This document shows, one piece after another, positions 26,915 to 36,096 of a stretch of 64,000 nucleotides of DNA. The notes beneath the pieces were generated by a model that was given only the letters and a program-made list of their open reading frames with translations, was not told where the DNA came from and made no database searches. Every line of letters starts with the position of its first letter. Position 1 is the stretch's first letter. The position numbers were made by a program, and so were the translations under genes. The stretch is taken from the NCBI GenBank assembly GCA_963725505.1, contig CAVRYN010000009.1, forward strand, positions 1 to 64,000, written 5' to 3'. Source of the DNA: Udaeobacter sp963725505. Its GTDB lineage: Bacteria > Verrucomicrobiota > Verrucomicrobiia > Chthoniobacterales > UBA10450.

Positions 26915-28453
26915 CTAGGGGGGGCAGACAACTGCTGTTACCGTTCCGGTGCCCGCGTGACCGGGGTCCGGTTTGTAGCCGGGATCGGTGTGGATGGTCA
27001 CCATCATGGGAATGTCACCGCTTTCTACCGGGCCCGATTTCGTTATCAAGCTTGAGACAATTACTGTCATGTCAGCCGGGACGCTCGGTGGTGGGGGCGC
27101 ACTATTGCCCGGATCACTTTGCCACGTGCCTCCACAGGCCGGCGGATTTGGGTTTGTACAATTGGCAAAGCCTTTGAAACTTGCTGGAGCTCTGCCCCCG
27201 CTCAAATGATTTAGCTTCCACCATTGCGCGCCCCAAAACGTCACATGATTACCCACCACTGCATCGAGATCACCAATAACAAAAGCAGAACCGCATGTAG
27301 TCGGTGTCACCGTAGGCGTGGGAGTCGGTGTAGGTGTGGCTGTGGCCGTTGCCGTAGCTGTGGCCGTAGCCGTAGCGGTGGCGGTGGCGGTAGCTGTTGC
27401 TGTAGGCGTAGATGTTGCTGTAGCCGACGGCGTAGGCGTAGGCGAGGGAACGTCGCAGTCAACGAAAGAGCCGCCTTCCAAGTTGCTGAAAGTGATGAGA
27501 TCGAACGGAGTTACACTATAGTCATTGGGCCCAGGGCCAGTCGAGTGTATGAGCGTGGTGCCGCCGCCGTCCTCGCTCGGAACGAGAATGTCGCCAGGCC
27601 CCGCCGGCGACCCTGTGAAGTTGGTGGGCAGATATGCGTAGATCGTAAACGGGTCACCGAGTGTGGTACCGAATGGTAACGCCTGGAAGAAGGCGTGACC
27701 CGAGCAGAAGGTGCACGGAGTGTCGGGGACGACCTGGATGCTTTCCGCACCGGGCACGTGGAAGACAAACAGACTAGGGGTGTAAGTGGGGGGGGGACCG
27801 ACTGCGTGGACCCAACCTAGGCCAGATTCGTCGGCCAGCAGGATCTGGCCAGCGTAAAAGCCGAACCCTGCCGTCGCTACAGCTGGTCCTTCAATTTCGG
27901 TGTGGAGGTTCGCGATGGCCGCGCCAGTGACAATATTTCCGTGCCCGTCAATCTCCCAAACGCTGCCGTCTTTACACGTCACGATCATGTTATTGCCAAA
28001 TATGCCCGTAGCAGTATGGTCGAACGTAATCCCGCTGCTGTCGGCCTCGGTGCACCCGGTCGTCGCAAACGGCGTTGGGTTGAGTATACCTCCCGAGAAC
28101 CTAAAGATGTCAGCGCCTTGTGTGATGAAAATATCGCGCGGCATGAATGGAAACGGCACGGCACCCGCGGACACCAATGGAACGAGAGCCTCGTATTTCT
28201 CTTTGCAGTTCCCACCAGGGGTGGTGGGAATCGTCGTCAACACCGAGAAAGTCCCGTTGCAGGCGACCGAATAGAGGTTTTGGTCGCAGTATCCGGTCAC
28301 GAGCAGATCGGTCGGCGAAGCGGCTATGCCTACGGCGAGGGGGACCTGGGAAAAGGGGGTTGGAGCTACATAAATATTGGGTGCAGCGTAAAAGATTCCT
28401 GCTATTGCCAGGAACCCTGCAATTGTCAGAGTGATTGTTGTTTTTCTTTTCAT
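26915..28453 (-). CDS. Secreted protein with Thr-Ala/Thr-Pro linker and conserved C-terminal domain, paralog 1
   Basis: 512 residues. Residues 1-24 are a signal peptide (Lys/Arg start, hydrophobic core, A-A-P). Residues 30-335 resemble a beta-propeller-like chain of short repeats with G-I-T-F-D-H and I-L-L-A-D-E. Residues 337-385 are a linker of alternating Thr-Ala and Thr-Pro. Residues 390-510 form a compact domain with V-I-G-D-L-D-A-V-V-G-N-H-V-T-F-W-G and Q-W-W-K. The C-terminal domain is almost identical, also at DNA level, to that of the paralog at 28886-30409. I infer a surface or extracellular protein; the function is not known. The linker length may vary by slippage. Confidence 0.75.
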   Translation of the reverse strand: MKRKTTITLTIAGFLAIAGIFYAAPNIYVAPTPFSQVPLAVGIAASPTDLLVTGYCDQNLYSVACNGTFSVLTTIPTTPGGNCKEKYEALVPLVSAGAVPFPFMPRDIFITQGADIFRFSGGILNPTPFATTGCTEADSSGITFDHTATGIFGNNMIVTCKDGSVWEIDGHGNIVTGAAIANLHTEIEGPAVATAGFGFYAGQILLADESGLGWVHAVGPPPTYTPSLFVFHVPGAESIQVVPDTPCTFCSGHAFFQALPFGTTLGDPFTIYAYLPTNFTGSPAGPGDILVPSEDGGGTTLIHSTGPGPNDYSVTPFDLITFSNLEGGSFVDCDVPSPTPTPSATATSTPTATATATATATATATATATATATPTPTPTPTVTPTTCGSAFVIGDLDAVVGNHVTFWGAQWWKLNHLSGGRAPASFKGFANCTNPNPPACGGTWQSDPGNSAPPPPSVPADMTVIVSSLITKSGPVESGDIPMMVTIHTDPGYKPDPGHAGTGTVTAVVCPP

Positions 28454-28559
28454 TTTTTGGTTTCTCGGTTTTCGCGGATAGTTTTTATTTCACTAAATGT
28501 TGCCTGGCGTAAGCAGGTACTTTCTAAAAGCGCGCCGTGAAAGTCAATACATATTCTTC

Positions 28560-28796
28560 TTAGGTAGGACTCCCAGTCTTTTTTAAATAGCGGCCACTGA
28601 CGCGGAGGCGTGCCACTTCCATCTGGCCGTGAATTTCGGGAATCAACATGGCAATGCCGGCGTCCGCGTGCTCAAAATAGAAAAACAACAGAATACGCCC
28701 GTCCGCGACGGCGTTGCCGTGCACAAACCCGTGTGCACGCAAACGCGACACGAGCGCATTCTCCACTTCTGCGCGCCGCCCAATTGCCTTCGACAC
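28560..28796 (-). CDS. Small hypothetical protein, possibly an N-terminally truncated remnant
   Basis: The frame reads as ordinary protein (R-I-L-L-F-F-Y-F, then H-A-D-A-G-I-A-M-L-I-P-E-I) and ends at 28560. In-frame codons before the GTG at 28796 still look coding (A-T-P-G-I-V-V) until a stop about 35 bases further up, which suggests the 5' end of a longer gene was lost. It sits between the two paralogous secreted proteins, so it may have been cut when they duplicated. No family recognised. Confidence 0.3.
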   Translation of the reverse strand: MSKAIGRRAEVENALVSRLRAHGFVHGNAVADGRILLFFYFEHADAGIAMLIPEIHGQMEVARLRVSGRYLKKTGSPT

Positions 28797-28885
28797 GACG
28801 ATGCCCGGCGTTGCTACCAGATGCGATTACCGACCCATTCACAGTTGCCCGTCGTGATCGTTTGAGTGATCGTAGGTGCGCACTA

Positions 28886-30409
28886 TCACTGACAGACAAC
28901 TGCTGTTACCGTTCCGGTGCCCTCGTGACCGGGGTTCGGGCCGTAGCCGGGATCGGTGTGGACGATCACCATCATGGGCACGTCACCGCTGATAATCGGG
29001 CCCGATTTCGTTATCAAGCTTGAGACCATTACTGTAATGTCAGACGGGATGCTCGGTGGTGGCCCCGAACTATTGCCCGGATCACTTTGCCACGTGCCTC
29101 CACAGATCGACGGATTTGGGTTTGGAGAATTGGCAAAGCCTTTGAAACTTGCTGGAGATCCCCCCCTGCTCAAGTGATTTTGCTTCCACCATTGGGCGCC
29201 CCAAAACGTCACATGATTACCCACCACTGCATCGAGATCACCAATAACAAAACTAGTGAAGAACTGCATCGGTGTCACCGTAGGCGTGGGAGTCGGTGTA
29301 GGTGTTGCAGTCGCCGTGGCTGTAGCCGCAGGTGTCGCTGTTGCAGTTGCCGTTGCTGTCGCCGTAGCTGTCGCTGTTGCAGTTGCCGTGGCTGTAGGTG
29401 TAGGCGCCGGAACGTCGGGGTCAGCGAAAGAGGAGCCCTCCACTACGGTGCCGGGGCTGCTATCGAAGAAAGTGTAATTATAGTTAGTGCCATCGGAGGA
29501 CAAACTTATGATAGTGGTGCCTTCGCCGAACTCGCTCGTAACGAGGATGTTGCCACCCAACCCTGCGAAGTCGGCCGACGCATATTGGTAGAGCTGCCCA
29601 ATGTCTTGTATCGCCAAGAAGAAGGAGCCGCCCGAGCAGAAGGTGCTCGGAACCGAAGGGATGACGTGGACGGCTTCCGCACCCAACCAATCAAAGACAT
29701 CATAAGTAACGGTGCCAGTGTTCGAGATTGCGTGGACCTGACCGTTGTTCTCGTCGGCCACCAGGATCTGACCGCTGTAGGGCCCGAAGGTTAGCTTCGG
29801 CACTACAGCTGGTCCTTCTATGACTAGCGCTGCAAGATTGGTGTTCGGGTGGTCAAAAGTGGTGCTCCCGCTCAGATCCGTGCCCGTGCTCAGATCCGCG
29901 ATCTTTGTGGGACTTCCGGTCGAGTCAACCTGCCAGACGCCGCCGTTCTGGCACGTCACGATCAGGTTGTAGCCAAATGCGCCGAAATGGTCGAACGTAA
30001 TCCCAGTGTGGTCCTCTGCGCACCCTGGGATCGTTGCAAACAGCGTGGCGCTACCCCCCCCGACCTTATAGACCTCAGTGCCTTGTGTGACGAAAATGTC
30101 GCGCGGGGTCCACGGCGGCACGGCATCCTTGGACTGGGCTGGAGCGATAGCGATGTATTTTTCCGTGCACGAACCAACGGGCCCCGGAATCGTCGCAAAC
30201 ACCGAGAGATTCCCGAAGCAGTCGATCGAATCGATATTTTGGCTGCAGTATTCGCTCGCGAGCAGATCAGTCCCCGTACCGGCCACGCCTACGGGCCCGG
30301 GGACAGTGGCAAAGGGACTTGGACTGGCGGCGTAAAAGATTCCTGTGAGTGCTAACGATCCCACAAGTGTCAGAGTGATTTTTGTTCTAAGGGTGATTTT
30401 GGTTTTCAT
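28886..30409 (-). CDS. Secreted protein with Thr-Ala/Thr-Pro linker and conserved C-terminal domain, paralog 2
   Basis: 507 residues with the same plan as the gene at 26915-28453: signal peptide, N-terminal repeat-rich part (L-L-A-S-E-Y-C-S-Q-N, G-I-T-F-D-H-F-G, I-L-V-A-D-E-N-N-G), a Thr-Ala/Thr-Pro linker at about 339-378, and the C-terminal W-G-A-Q-W-W-K domain. The N-terminal halves share motifs but have diverged, while the last 130 codons are nearly the same. That mosaic suggests recent gene conversion or domain copying. The starts of both genes carry a Lys/Thr-rich leader. Likely exported; role unknown. Confidence 0.75.
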   Translation of the reverse strand: MKTKITLRTKITLTLVGSLALTGIFYAASPSPFATVPGPVGVAGTGTDLLASEYCSQNIDSIDCFGNLSVFATIPGPVGSCTEKYIAIAPAQSKDAVPPWTPRDIFVTQGTEVYKVGGGSATLFATIPGCAEDHTGITFDHFGAFGYNLIVTCQNGGVWQVDSTGSPTKIADLSTGTDLSGSTTFDHPNTNLAALVIEGPAVVPKLTFGPYSGQILVADENNGQVHAISNTGTVTYDVFDWLGAEAVHVIPSVPSTFCSGGSFFLAIQDIGQLYQYASADFAGLGGNILVTSEFGEGTTIISLSSDGTNYNYTFFDSSPGTVVEGSSFADPDVPAPTPTATATATATATATATATATATPAATATATATPTPTPTPTVTPMQFFTSFVIGDLDAVVGNHVTFWGAQWWKQNHLSRGGSPASFKGFANSPNPNPSICGGTWQSDPGNSSGPPPSIPSDITVMVSSLITKSGPIISGDVPMMVIVHTDPGYGPNPGHEGTGTVTAVVCQ

Positions 30410-30675
30410 TTTTTGGATTCTAGGTTTTTGTTGATAGTTTTTATTTCACTAAAGTAGCCTCGGGTCCCGGATACTCTCGGATTCCTCCCGTTTTTGGCGC
30501 GAAGCAATTGAGCGCATGTGGCTTATGCAAAGTTGCTTAGCCAACAAGCCAACTGGATGCTGTCGCAGGTTGTCTTCCCGGTTTCTCGCGAAAACCTGCG
30601 CAGTTCTTGCTTGCCGGCGGAATGTCGCCGCTAAGCGATGTTCCGACCCGCCTTGGCATAGATCGGGCGTCGCGG

Positions 30676-30790
30676 GCGCTCCCACGGCCCGAGTCTCCCA
30701 CGCTGCGGGGGTATGCGTGGTTCTTGACGTAAAATGGGTCTTTTCTCAAAGAGCTCCCCTAATGTCAACAACAATTTCTCTTATTTTTTG
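30676..30790. repeat. Direct repeat, copy A, upstream of the LuxR-type gene
   Basis: About 115 bases that match 30855-30969 at a fixed offset of 179 bases, at roughly three positions in four. The best-kept core is CGTAAAATGGG followed by CTTTTCT. Both copies can be translated in the plus direction into similar peptides (V-K-W-V-F-S-Q-R and V-K-W-A-F-S-E-R), so copy A may be the remnant of a duplicated gene start. Confidence 0.6.
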
Positions 30791-30854
30791 GTAGCGATAT
30801 GATGGCGCTAATTTCCCAGTGTTCGGTTGCCGCTGGGGACCTCCGGCGCGGCGG

Positions 30855-30969
30855 TTGCTCCTACCACCCGAGACTCTTACGCTGCGAAGGTATGTGTGAT
30901 TCCTGGCGTAAAATGGGCCTTTTCTGAAAGAGTGTCCCTAATATCAATTGACATTTTTCTTGTTCTCGG
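30855..30969. repeat. Direct repeat, copy B, upstream of the LuxR-type gene
   Basis: Second copy of the 115-base repeat (see 30676-30790). Here the frame continues without a stop into the LuxR-type HTH, which suggests copy B is the working leader and copy A the relic. Confidence 0.6.
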
Positions 30970-31015
30970 TACCGTTGCACTTGCCTTTCTGGTAAAACCG
31001 AGCAACCAATTTGCT

Positions 31016-31279
31016 ATGTCGTACCGGTATCCATCGCGCGTTTTTAACGGAGGGGACAACGCTGGCCCGCTTGGTTCACTGGGTCTCACTCCGCGCGAAG
31101 CGCAGGTTCTGACTTGGATCGCACAAGGTAAAACGAACTATGAGATCGGCGTGAAGCTGAGGGCATGCACCGGGACGATCCGCAAGCATGTCGAACGCAT
31201 TTTGGCCAAGCTAAACGTCCAAAACCGTACCGCCGCCGCCGTAGTCGCCATTGCGGCATTGGCCAACACAAAAAAATGA
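31016..31279 (+). CDS. Small LuxR-type HTH transcription regulator
   Basis: The 87-residue protein from ATG 31016 is little more than a GerE/LuxR DNA-binding domain: L-T-P-R-E-A-Q-V-L-T-W-I-A-Q-G-K-T-N-Y-E near residue 25, then the recognition helix region G-T-I-R-K-H-V-E-R-I-L-A-K-L. There is no receiver or autoinducer domain. The same frame is open back to a TTG at 30827, which would add 63 residues with a hydrophobic stretch (I-F-L-V-L-G-T-V-A-L-A-F-L-V) that could be a membrane anchor. I cannot decide between the starts; neither has a strong ribosome site. Its target may be the divergent secreted-protein genes. Confidence 0.75.
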   Translation: MSYRYPSRVFNGGDNAGPLGSLGLTPREAQVLTWIAQGKTNYEIGVKLRACTGTIRKHVERILAKLNVQNRTAAAVVAIAALANTKK

Positions 31280-31385
31280 GCGATCTGGTGCGATGGTGTG
31301 GCTCCCGTTTGTGATTCTGAGCGAAGCCCCTTCGACTCCGCCGGTTTCAACTGTCCAGCAAGGACTCAGAGCGGGGTAGTCGGCG

Positions 31386-32004
31386 TTAGCCGGTGCCGAC
31401 AAATGGATTCGTTTTTCGTTCGATTCCGATTTTTGCCGGCGGCCCGTGGCCCGGTAGAACTGTGACTTGGTCTCCCAGCGGGAACAATTTTTTCCTGATC
31501 CCGTTTATCAACAGATCGATATCGCCGCCGGGCAAATCACCTCTCCCGATGCTGCCGGCAAAAAGAACATCGCCGCCGATCAGCAATTGATCGTTTCGCA
31601 AAAAGAAACAAAGGCTGCCCGGGCAATGGCCGGGAACTTCCAAAACTTCGAAATCCGCGCCGAGAAAATTTCGGCTTTGGCGTTTCTTCGATCAGAAAAT
31701 CCGGTTTCACCGGTTCGATCTCGAGCGCGAACCCGAAGTTGCGAAAAAATTCGCGATCGGAAATCATCGGCGCGGTGAGAGGGTGACACCCGATTGGACA
31801 ACCGAACTGGCGCTTGATCCTGGCAACATCCTGGACGTGATCGATATGTCCATGCGTCAGCAGCAAAAGTTTGAGATCGATCTCAAGCGAACGCACCCAT
31901 TCGCAAGCGCCCTCGGGCGCGTCGAAGAGAATCCAGCCCTCTGGCGCATCAAACAGATAGCAATTCGTTTCAAAAATGCCGCCGCAAAAGCTCTCGTAAT
32001 TCAT
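31386..32004 (-). CDS. MBL-fold metallohydrolase, glyoxalase II type (one +1 frameshift)
   Basis: The metallo-beta-lactamase fold binds two metals with T-H-G-H-I-D-H near residue 50, present here. The C-terminal part with V-P-G-H-C-P-G-S, I-G-G-D-V-L-F and L-P-G-H-G-P is one frame over. The shift lies in a four-base A/T run near 31664-31667; removing one base gives K-F-L-G-A-D-F-E-V-L-E-V-P-G-H. The corrected protein is about 205 residues, normal for the family. Such enzymes cleave thioesters such as S-lactoylglutathione, but the substrate is not fixed by these motifs. Confidence 0.88.
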
Positions 32005-32173
32005 TGTGATTGAGTGTATCCGAATGTGACTACGGCTGAAGGCGAGAGTTTTTACGAATTAATTGAATGTTCACTCGTTTCGATTGTCTGATTCCTACTC
32101 ACATGGCCACGTTGTTTGATCATCTTGCGTTCGATCGAGAAATCTGCCAAGGTGGGAAACCGCGTAATTACCG

Positions 32174-34396
32174 ATGAAATCACATTTACAGCGATACCTG
32201 GCGTTGTGCGCCATCGTTTTAGCAGCCGCGACTGCCGTCCCGCCGACAATGGCGAGCTCGAAGGAAACGGTGGCCATGTCCGTCGGCCGGCTCTTGGAGG
32301 AAGGCCATTACACCCGTCAAAAGCTCAACGAGGAAGTTTCGAACAAATTCCTGCAGACGTATTTCGAGTTGCTCGATTTCAGCCATTTGTTTTTCACTCA
32401 AAAAGACGTTGATGAGCTGAACGCCAAATACAGCAGCTCAATGGCCGGGGACGTTCTGCTTGGCGCGCTAAAACCAGCTTACGAGATTTACGCTCTATAT
32501 TTGAAACGCGTTGACGAGCGGGTGGCCAAGGTAAAAGAGCTGTTGAAGCAGCCGATCGATTTCAAGAGCAATGCGACGGTCGAGCTAAGCCGTCAAAAAT
32601 CGCCCTGGCCAAAAGATGAAGCGGAAGCCGACCAACTCTGGCGTGGTCGTATCGCAAACGAGCTGTTGCAGGAGCATCTGAGCGAACATCCGATTGAGCC
32701 CGCACCGCAACTGGTTGCGCGCCGTTATGACCGCCTCGCCCGCAACGTCCATGAGCAGGACAAGGACGAGCAAATGAAACTCTATCTCGATGCGCTCGCC
32801 CAAGCGTACGACCCGCATTCCGAATATCTGAGCAAAGCCGACATGAAGAATTTCAGCATCAACATGGGCCTCTCGCTCGTAGGCATCGGCGCGATGCTCC
32901 GGTCGGAAGATGGCTATGCGAAAATTGAGAGCCTGGTGCCCGGCGGACCCGCGCAAGTAGACGGGAGACTCAAGGTTGGCGACCGCATTACCGCCGTGGC
33001 GCAGGGTCCGGCTGAGTTTGTCGATGTTCGGGAGATGCGGCTCGACAAAGTTGTCGAGATGATCCGTGGTAAGAAAGGGACGCGTGTCCGGTTGCTCGTC
33101 ATTGCCTCGGATGCCGCGGATCCGTCGCGCCGAAAGAATGTCGAGCTCGTGCGGGATGAAATTAAGCTGAAAGATCAGGAAGCCCGTGCCGATATCATTA
33201 TGAAAAAAGACGAGAACGGCGAGCCCATAAAACTCGGATGGCTTACGCTCCCTTCTTTTTATGCCGACATGGACAAACACCAGAAAAGCACCACGCGCGA
33301 TGTGCTGGCGCTGCTCAAACGGCTGAAGAAAGAAAACATCGCCGGGCTCGTCGTGGATCTGCGCCGAAATGGGGGTGGCTCGCTGGAAGAGGCGCTCTCG
33401 CTCACCGGCTTGTTTTTGAAGTCTGGCCCGATCGTTCAGACGAAAGATTACAATGGTTACATTAGAATTTCGTCTGATCCTGACAACGGCATCGCTTATA
33501 ATGGCCCGCTTGTGGTTTTGACGAGCCGGCAAAGCGCGTCCGCGAGCGAAATTTTCGCGGCTGCGCTCCAAGACTACGGTCGCGCCGTGATCGTCGGTGA
33601 CAAGAGTACATTCGGGAAAGGTACTGTGCAGACAATCCTCCCGATCGGCCGGTTCGCTTCACTGCTGGGCAGCCATAATGATGAAGACGGTGCATTAAAG
33701 TTGACCATCCAAAAATTTTACCGAGTGGCAGGCGGCTCCACTCAGCTGCATGGCGTGGCCTCCGATATTATCCTGCCCAGCTTGAGTGATCTTCCGGAGT
33801 TCGGCGAAGGCGCGCTAAAGAACGCGTTGCCGTACGACGAAGTGCCCAAGGCGAAATACACCAAATGGTCCGATACGCATTCGCTGTTTATCGATCAATT
33901 GCGGCGCCGCTCGGAAGAGCGCGTGAAGAACGATCCTGAGTTCCACTACGTGATGGACGACATGGATCGGTTGCGTCACAAGATCGATGAGAACCGAATT
34001 TCGCTGAACGAAGATGTGCGAAAGAAAGAACTCGCTGACGACAAACTGCGCAAGGAAACGCGCTCCAAAGAGCGCCTGGCGCGCAACCAGGAAGAGCCGC
34101 GCATTTATCGGGTGACTCTCGACACAGTTGATAAACCGAATCTCCAATTGATCATGTATCCGGGGAAATTGGCCGAGGCGAAAAAGAATGCTGTTGCGCC
34201 GAAAGTGGATCCCGAAGCCGCTCCCGATGCGGATTCGGATTTGATCAGCGGCGCCGGTCCCGATAGTGACAACAAAGAACCGGCTATCGATGCGGAGCGG
34301 GACGAGGCATTAAACATCCTCGCTGATCTTGCCGATTTTTCGCGCGGACCAAAGACCGCTAGCGCAAACCATCAAGCGCCAACGAGTCCGCAATAG
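32174..34396 (+). CDS. Periplasmic tail-specific carboxy-terminal protease (S41 family)
   Basis: 740 residues. A signal peptide covers about 1-27. An N-terminal helical domain follows, then a PDZ domain around residues 235-320 (S-L-V-G-I-G-A-M-L, V-P-G-G-P-A). The protease core has T-S-R-Q-S-A-S-A-S-E with the catalytic Ser near residue 454, and G-D-K-S-T-F-G-K-G-T-V-Q with the catalytic Lys near 480. The charged C-terminal 200 residues match the DUF3340 region of Tsp/Prc. Tsp degrades periplasmic proteins from the C-terminus and trims cell-wall enzymes. The tail of the protein (beyond residue 680) is Asp/Pro/Ala-rich and disordered. Confidence 0.93.
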   Translation: MKSHLQRYLALCAIVLAAATAVPPTMASSKETVAMSVGRLLEEGHYTRQKLNEEVSNKFLQTYFELLDFSHLFFTQKDVDELNAKYSSSMAGDVLLGALKPAYEIYALYLKRVDERVAKVKELLKQPIDFKSNATVELSRQKSPWPKDEAEADQLWRGRIANELLQEHLSEHPIEPAPQLVARRYDRLARNVHEQDKDEQMKLYLDALAQAYDPHSEYLSKADMKNFSINMGLSLVGIGAMLRSEDGYAKIESLVPGGPAQVDGRLKVGDRITAVAQGPAEFVDVREMRLDKVVEMIRGKKGTRVRLLVIASDAADPSRRKNVELVRDEIKLKDQEARADIIMKKDENGEPIKLGWLTLPSFYADMDKHQKSTTRDVLALLKRLKKENIAGLVVDLRRNGGGSLEEALSLTGLFLKSGPIVQTKDYNGYIRISSDPDNGIAYNGPLVVLTSRQSASASEIFAAALQDYGRAVIVGDKSTFGKGTVQTILPIGRFASLLGSHNDEDGALKLTIQKFYRVAGGSTQLHGVASDIILPSLSDLPEFGEGALKNALPYDEVPKAKYTKWSDTHSLFIDQLRRRSEERVKNDPEFHYVMDDMDRLRHKIDENRISLNEDVRKKELADDKLRKETRSKERLARNQEEPRIYRVTLDTVDKPNLQLIMYPGKLAEAKKNAVAPKVDPEAAPDADSDLISGAGPDSDNKEPAIDAERDEALNILADLADFSRGPKTASANHQAPTSPQ

Positions 34397-34540
34397 CGGG
34401 TGGGGCCGTCCTCAGCGGAAAGGGACTAGCGGGTGTGGCCGTCTGACGCGCTGAGACAGCGCACACTACAGCGATCGTCACATCTTACCGCCAGTACGGA
34501 AACTGGCGGCGCAAATTGCGCGTCGAATTTCTAAAACGAA

Positions 34541-35344
34541 CTACACCGCAATTGGCGCCTTGATCGAGGGATGCGGGTCGTAACCGACGAGTTCGAAATC
34601 TTCGAATTTGAAATCGTTAATACTTTTGACTGCGGGATTCAATTTCATTCTGGGCAACGATCGGCAATCGCGTGAGAGCTGCTCGCGCGCCTGCTCCAGA
34701 TGATTGTTGTAGAGATGCAGGTCGCCAAATGTATGGACGAAATCGCCTGGCGTGAGATCAACAACCTGGGCCATCATCATCGTGAGCAGTGCGTAGCTTG
34801 CGATGTTGAACGGAACACCGAGAAAAAGATCGCAGCTGCGCTGGTAAAGCTGGCAGCTTAACTCGCCATTCTGCACGTAGAACTGGAAGAGCACGTGACA
34901 TGGCGGCAGCGCCATCTTGTCGATCTCGGCCGGATTCCATGCGCTGACGATGAGCCGCCGGCTCTGTGGATTTGATTTGATTTGCGCAATGACGTTATCG
35001 ATCTGGTCCACGCGCACGCCATTTTCGCCGCGCCAATCGCGCCATTGCGCCCCGTACACGCGGCCGAGCTCGCCATTCTCGTTGGCCCACTCGTCCCAAA
35101 TCCTCACCCCATGCTCATTTAGGTAACGGACGTTGGTGTCGCCGCGCAAAAACCAAAGCAGCTCATAAATGATGGATTTGATGTGCAGCTTTTTCGTTGT
35201 GAGCAGCGGGAAGCCCGGTCCGTCGGTGCGTAAATCAAACCGAGTCTGCGCGCCGAAGACTGATAATGTTCCCGTGCCGGTACGATCTGTCCGCGTCAGG
35301 CCTTTCTCCAGCACTAGCCGGAGCAGATCGTGATATTGTCGCAC
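34541..35344 (-). CDS. thyA: Thymidylate synthase
   Basis: ThyA makes dTMP from dUMP with methylene-THF. 267 residues. Conserved features: R-T-G-T-G near residue 22, E-L-L-W-F-L-R-G-D-T-N, the catalytic Cys in L-P-P-C-H-V-L-F-Q-F, the Q-R-S-C-D-L-F-L-G motif, and G-D-L-H-L-Y-N-N-H. Start ATG 35344. It stands alone, without folA next to it. Confidence 0.97.
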   Translation of the reverse strand: MRQYHDLLRLVLEKGLTRTDRTGTGTLSVFGAQTRFDLRTDGPGFPLLTTKKLHIKSIIYELLWFLRGDTNVRYLNEHGVRIWDEWANENGELGRVYGAQWRDWRGENGVRVDQIDNVIAQIKSNPQSRRLIVSAWNPAEIDKMALPPCHVLFQFYVQNGELSCQLYQRSCDLFLGVPFNIASYALLTMMMAQVVDLTPGDFVHTFGDLHLYNNHLEQAREQLSRDCRSLPRMKLNPAVKSINDFKFEDFELVGYDPHPSIKAPIAV

Positions 35345-35480
35345 CCGAGAATTTTATAGTGGCGTGTGCATTCGCGAAACAGAATTTCTTTCTATCACGA
35401 TTTTATGATTGCGAGCCGCGTAATGCTCGGAAGGTTTAGAATACTTCACGAATTCAGTCTTACTTTTGAAAGGAGTTACC

Positions 35481-35999
35481 ATGAACCTGATTTTCTCGCG
35501 GAGAATAATAAGAGCATTAGCTGCGCTATTGACCTCAACGCTGATCCCAGCGTGTGGTCTGCGTTCGACGAATTCTTCCACCGAAACTCTCACTGTCTAT
35601 CAAGACGCACCGAAGATGAAGCTGCTTGACCTCGGCGAACCGGGGAACAGTCCGGGCGACGTGTATCATTTTTTTGCTCCGCTACACTCCAGCCCCGGCG
35701 GTCCGGTGACGGGCGAGGTATTTGGCTCAAAGACGTTGGTCAAGCTCGCAACTGACGCCAACCCCGACCTGGAGAAGCGCGCAACCCTTCTGTTTTTCAC
35801 GTTTGCCGATCGTCAGGATCAAATTATCGCTTTGGGCGTTCACGATTATTCGCCGACTGCGGCTGAATTTAATGCGGGAAAGTCTGTTGCCCGCGCGATA
35901 CTGGGCGGCACAGGCAGGTACATGGCCGCGCGCGGCCAATTGATCAGTACGCGGAATGCAGATGGCTCATATACGCAGGTGTTCACGCTGCTTAAGTGA
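35481..35999 (+). CDS. Putative lipoprotein with allene-oxide-cyclase/dirigent-like beta-barrel
   Basis: ATG 35481 has an AGGAG site eight bases upstream. Residues 1-25 are a signal sequence ending in L-I-P-A-C, a possible but imperfect lipobox. The 172-residue mature-like part has the pattern seen in AOC barrel and dirigent proteins: D-L-G-E-P-G-N-S-P-G-D at the start, F-F-A-P-L, G-R-Y-M-A-A-R-G-Q-L near the end. In plants these bind small hydrophobic ligands; bacterial homologs are mostly uncharacterised. The barrel assignment rests on pattern only. Confidence 0.55.
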   Translation: MNLIFSRRIIRALAALLTSTLIPACGLRSTNSSTETLTVYQDAPKMKLLDLGEPGNSPGDVYHFFAPLHSSPGGPVTGEVFGSKTLVKLATDANPDLEKRATLLFFTFADRQDQIIALGVHDYSPTAAEFNAGKSVARAILGGTGRYMAARGQLISTRNADGSYTQVFTLLK

Positions 36000-36096
36000 C
36001 AGGCTCCCGTGCTGCAATGAAGCGTGCCGGATTGGCACCAACTGCGGTTGTGACCAGCGTTAGATTGAGATGAATTGGCTCAGTTCAAGCCGCCTT

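Noticed and set aside
26840..27055. Plus-strand frame with a signal-peptide-like start downstream of the kinase
   Set aside because: After about 28 residues it runs antisense through the secreted protein's conserved end; no complete gene.
27224..27679. Cys/Arg-rich plus-strand frame
   Set aside because: It is the antisense of the Thr-Ala/Thr-Pro linker of the secreted protein; the strange composition follows from the repeat.
31660..31670. Programmed frameshift in the MBL hydrolase gene
   Set aside because: The short run could slip, but the same +1 break occurs in many unrelated genes here, so an insertion error is simpler.
32585..33571. Long minus-strand frame within the tail-specific protease gene
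   Set aside because: Pure antisense of a well supported gene; GC-rich third positions keep it open.
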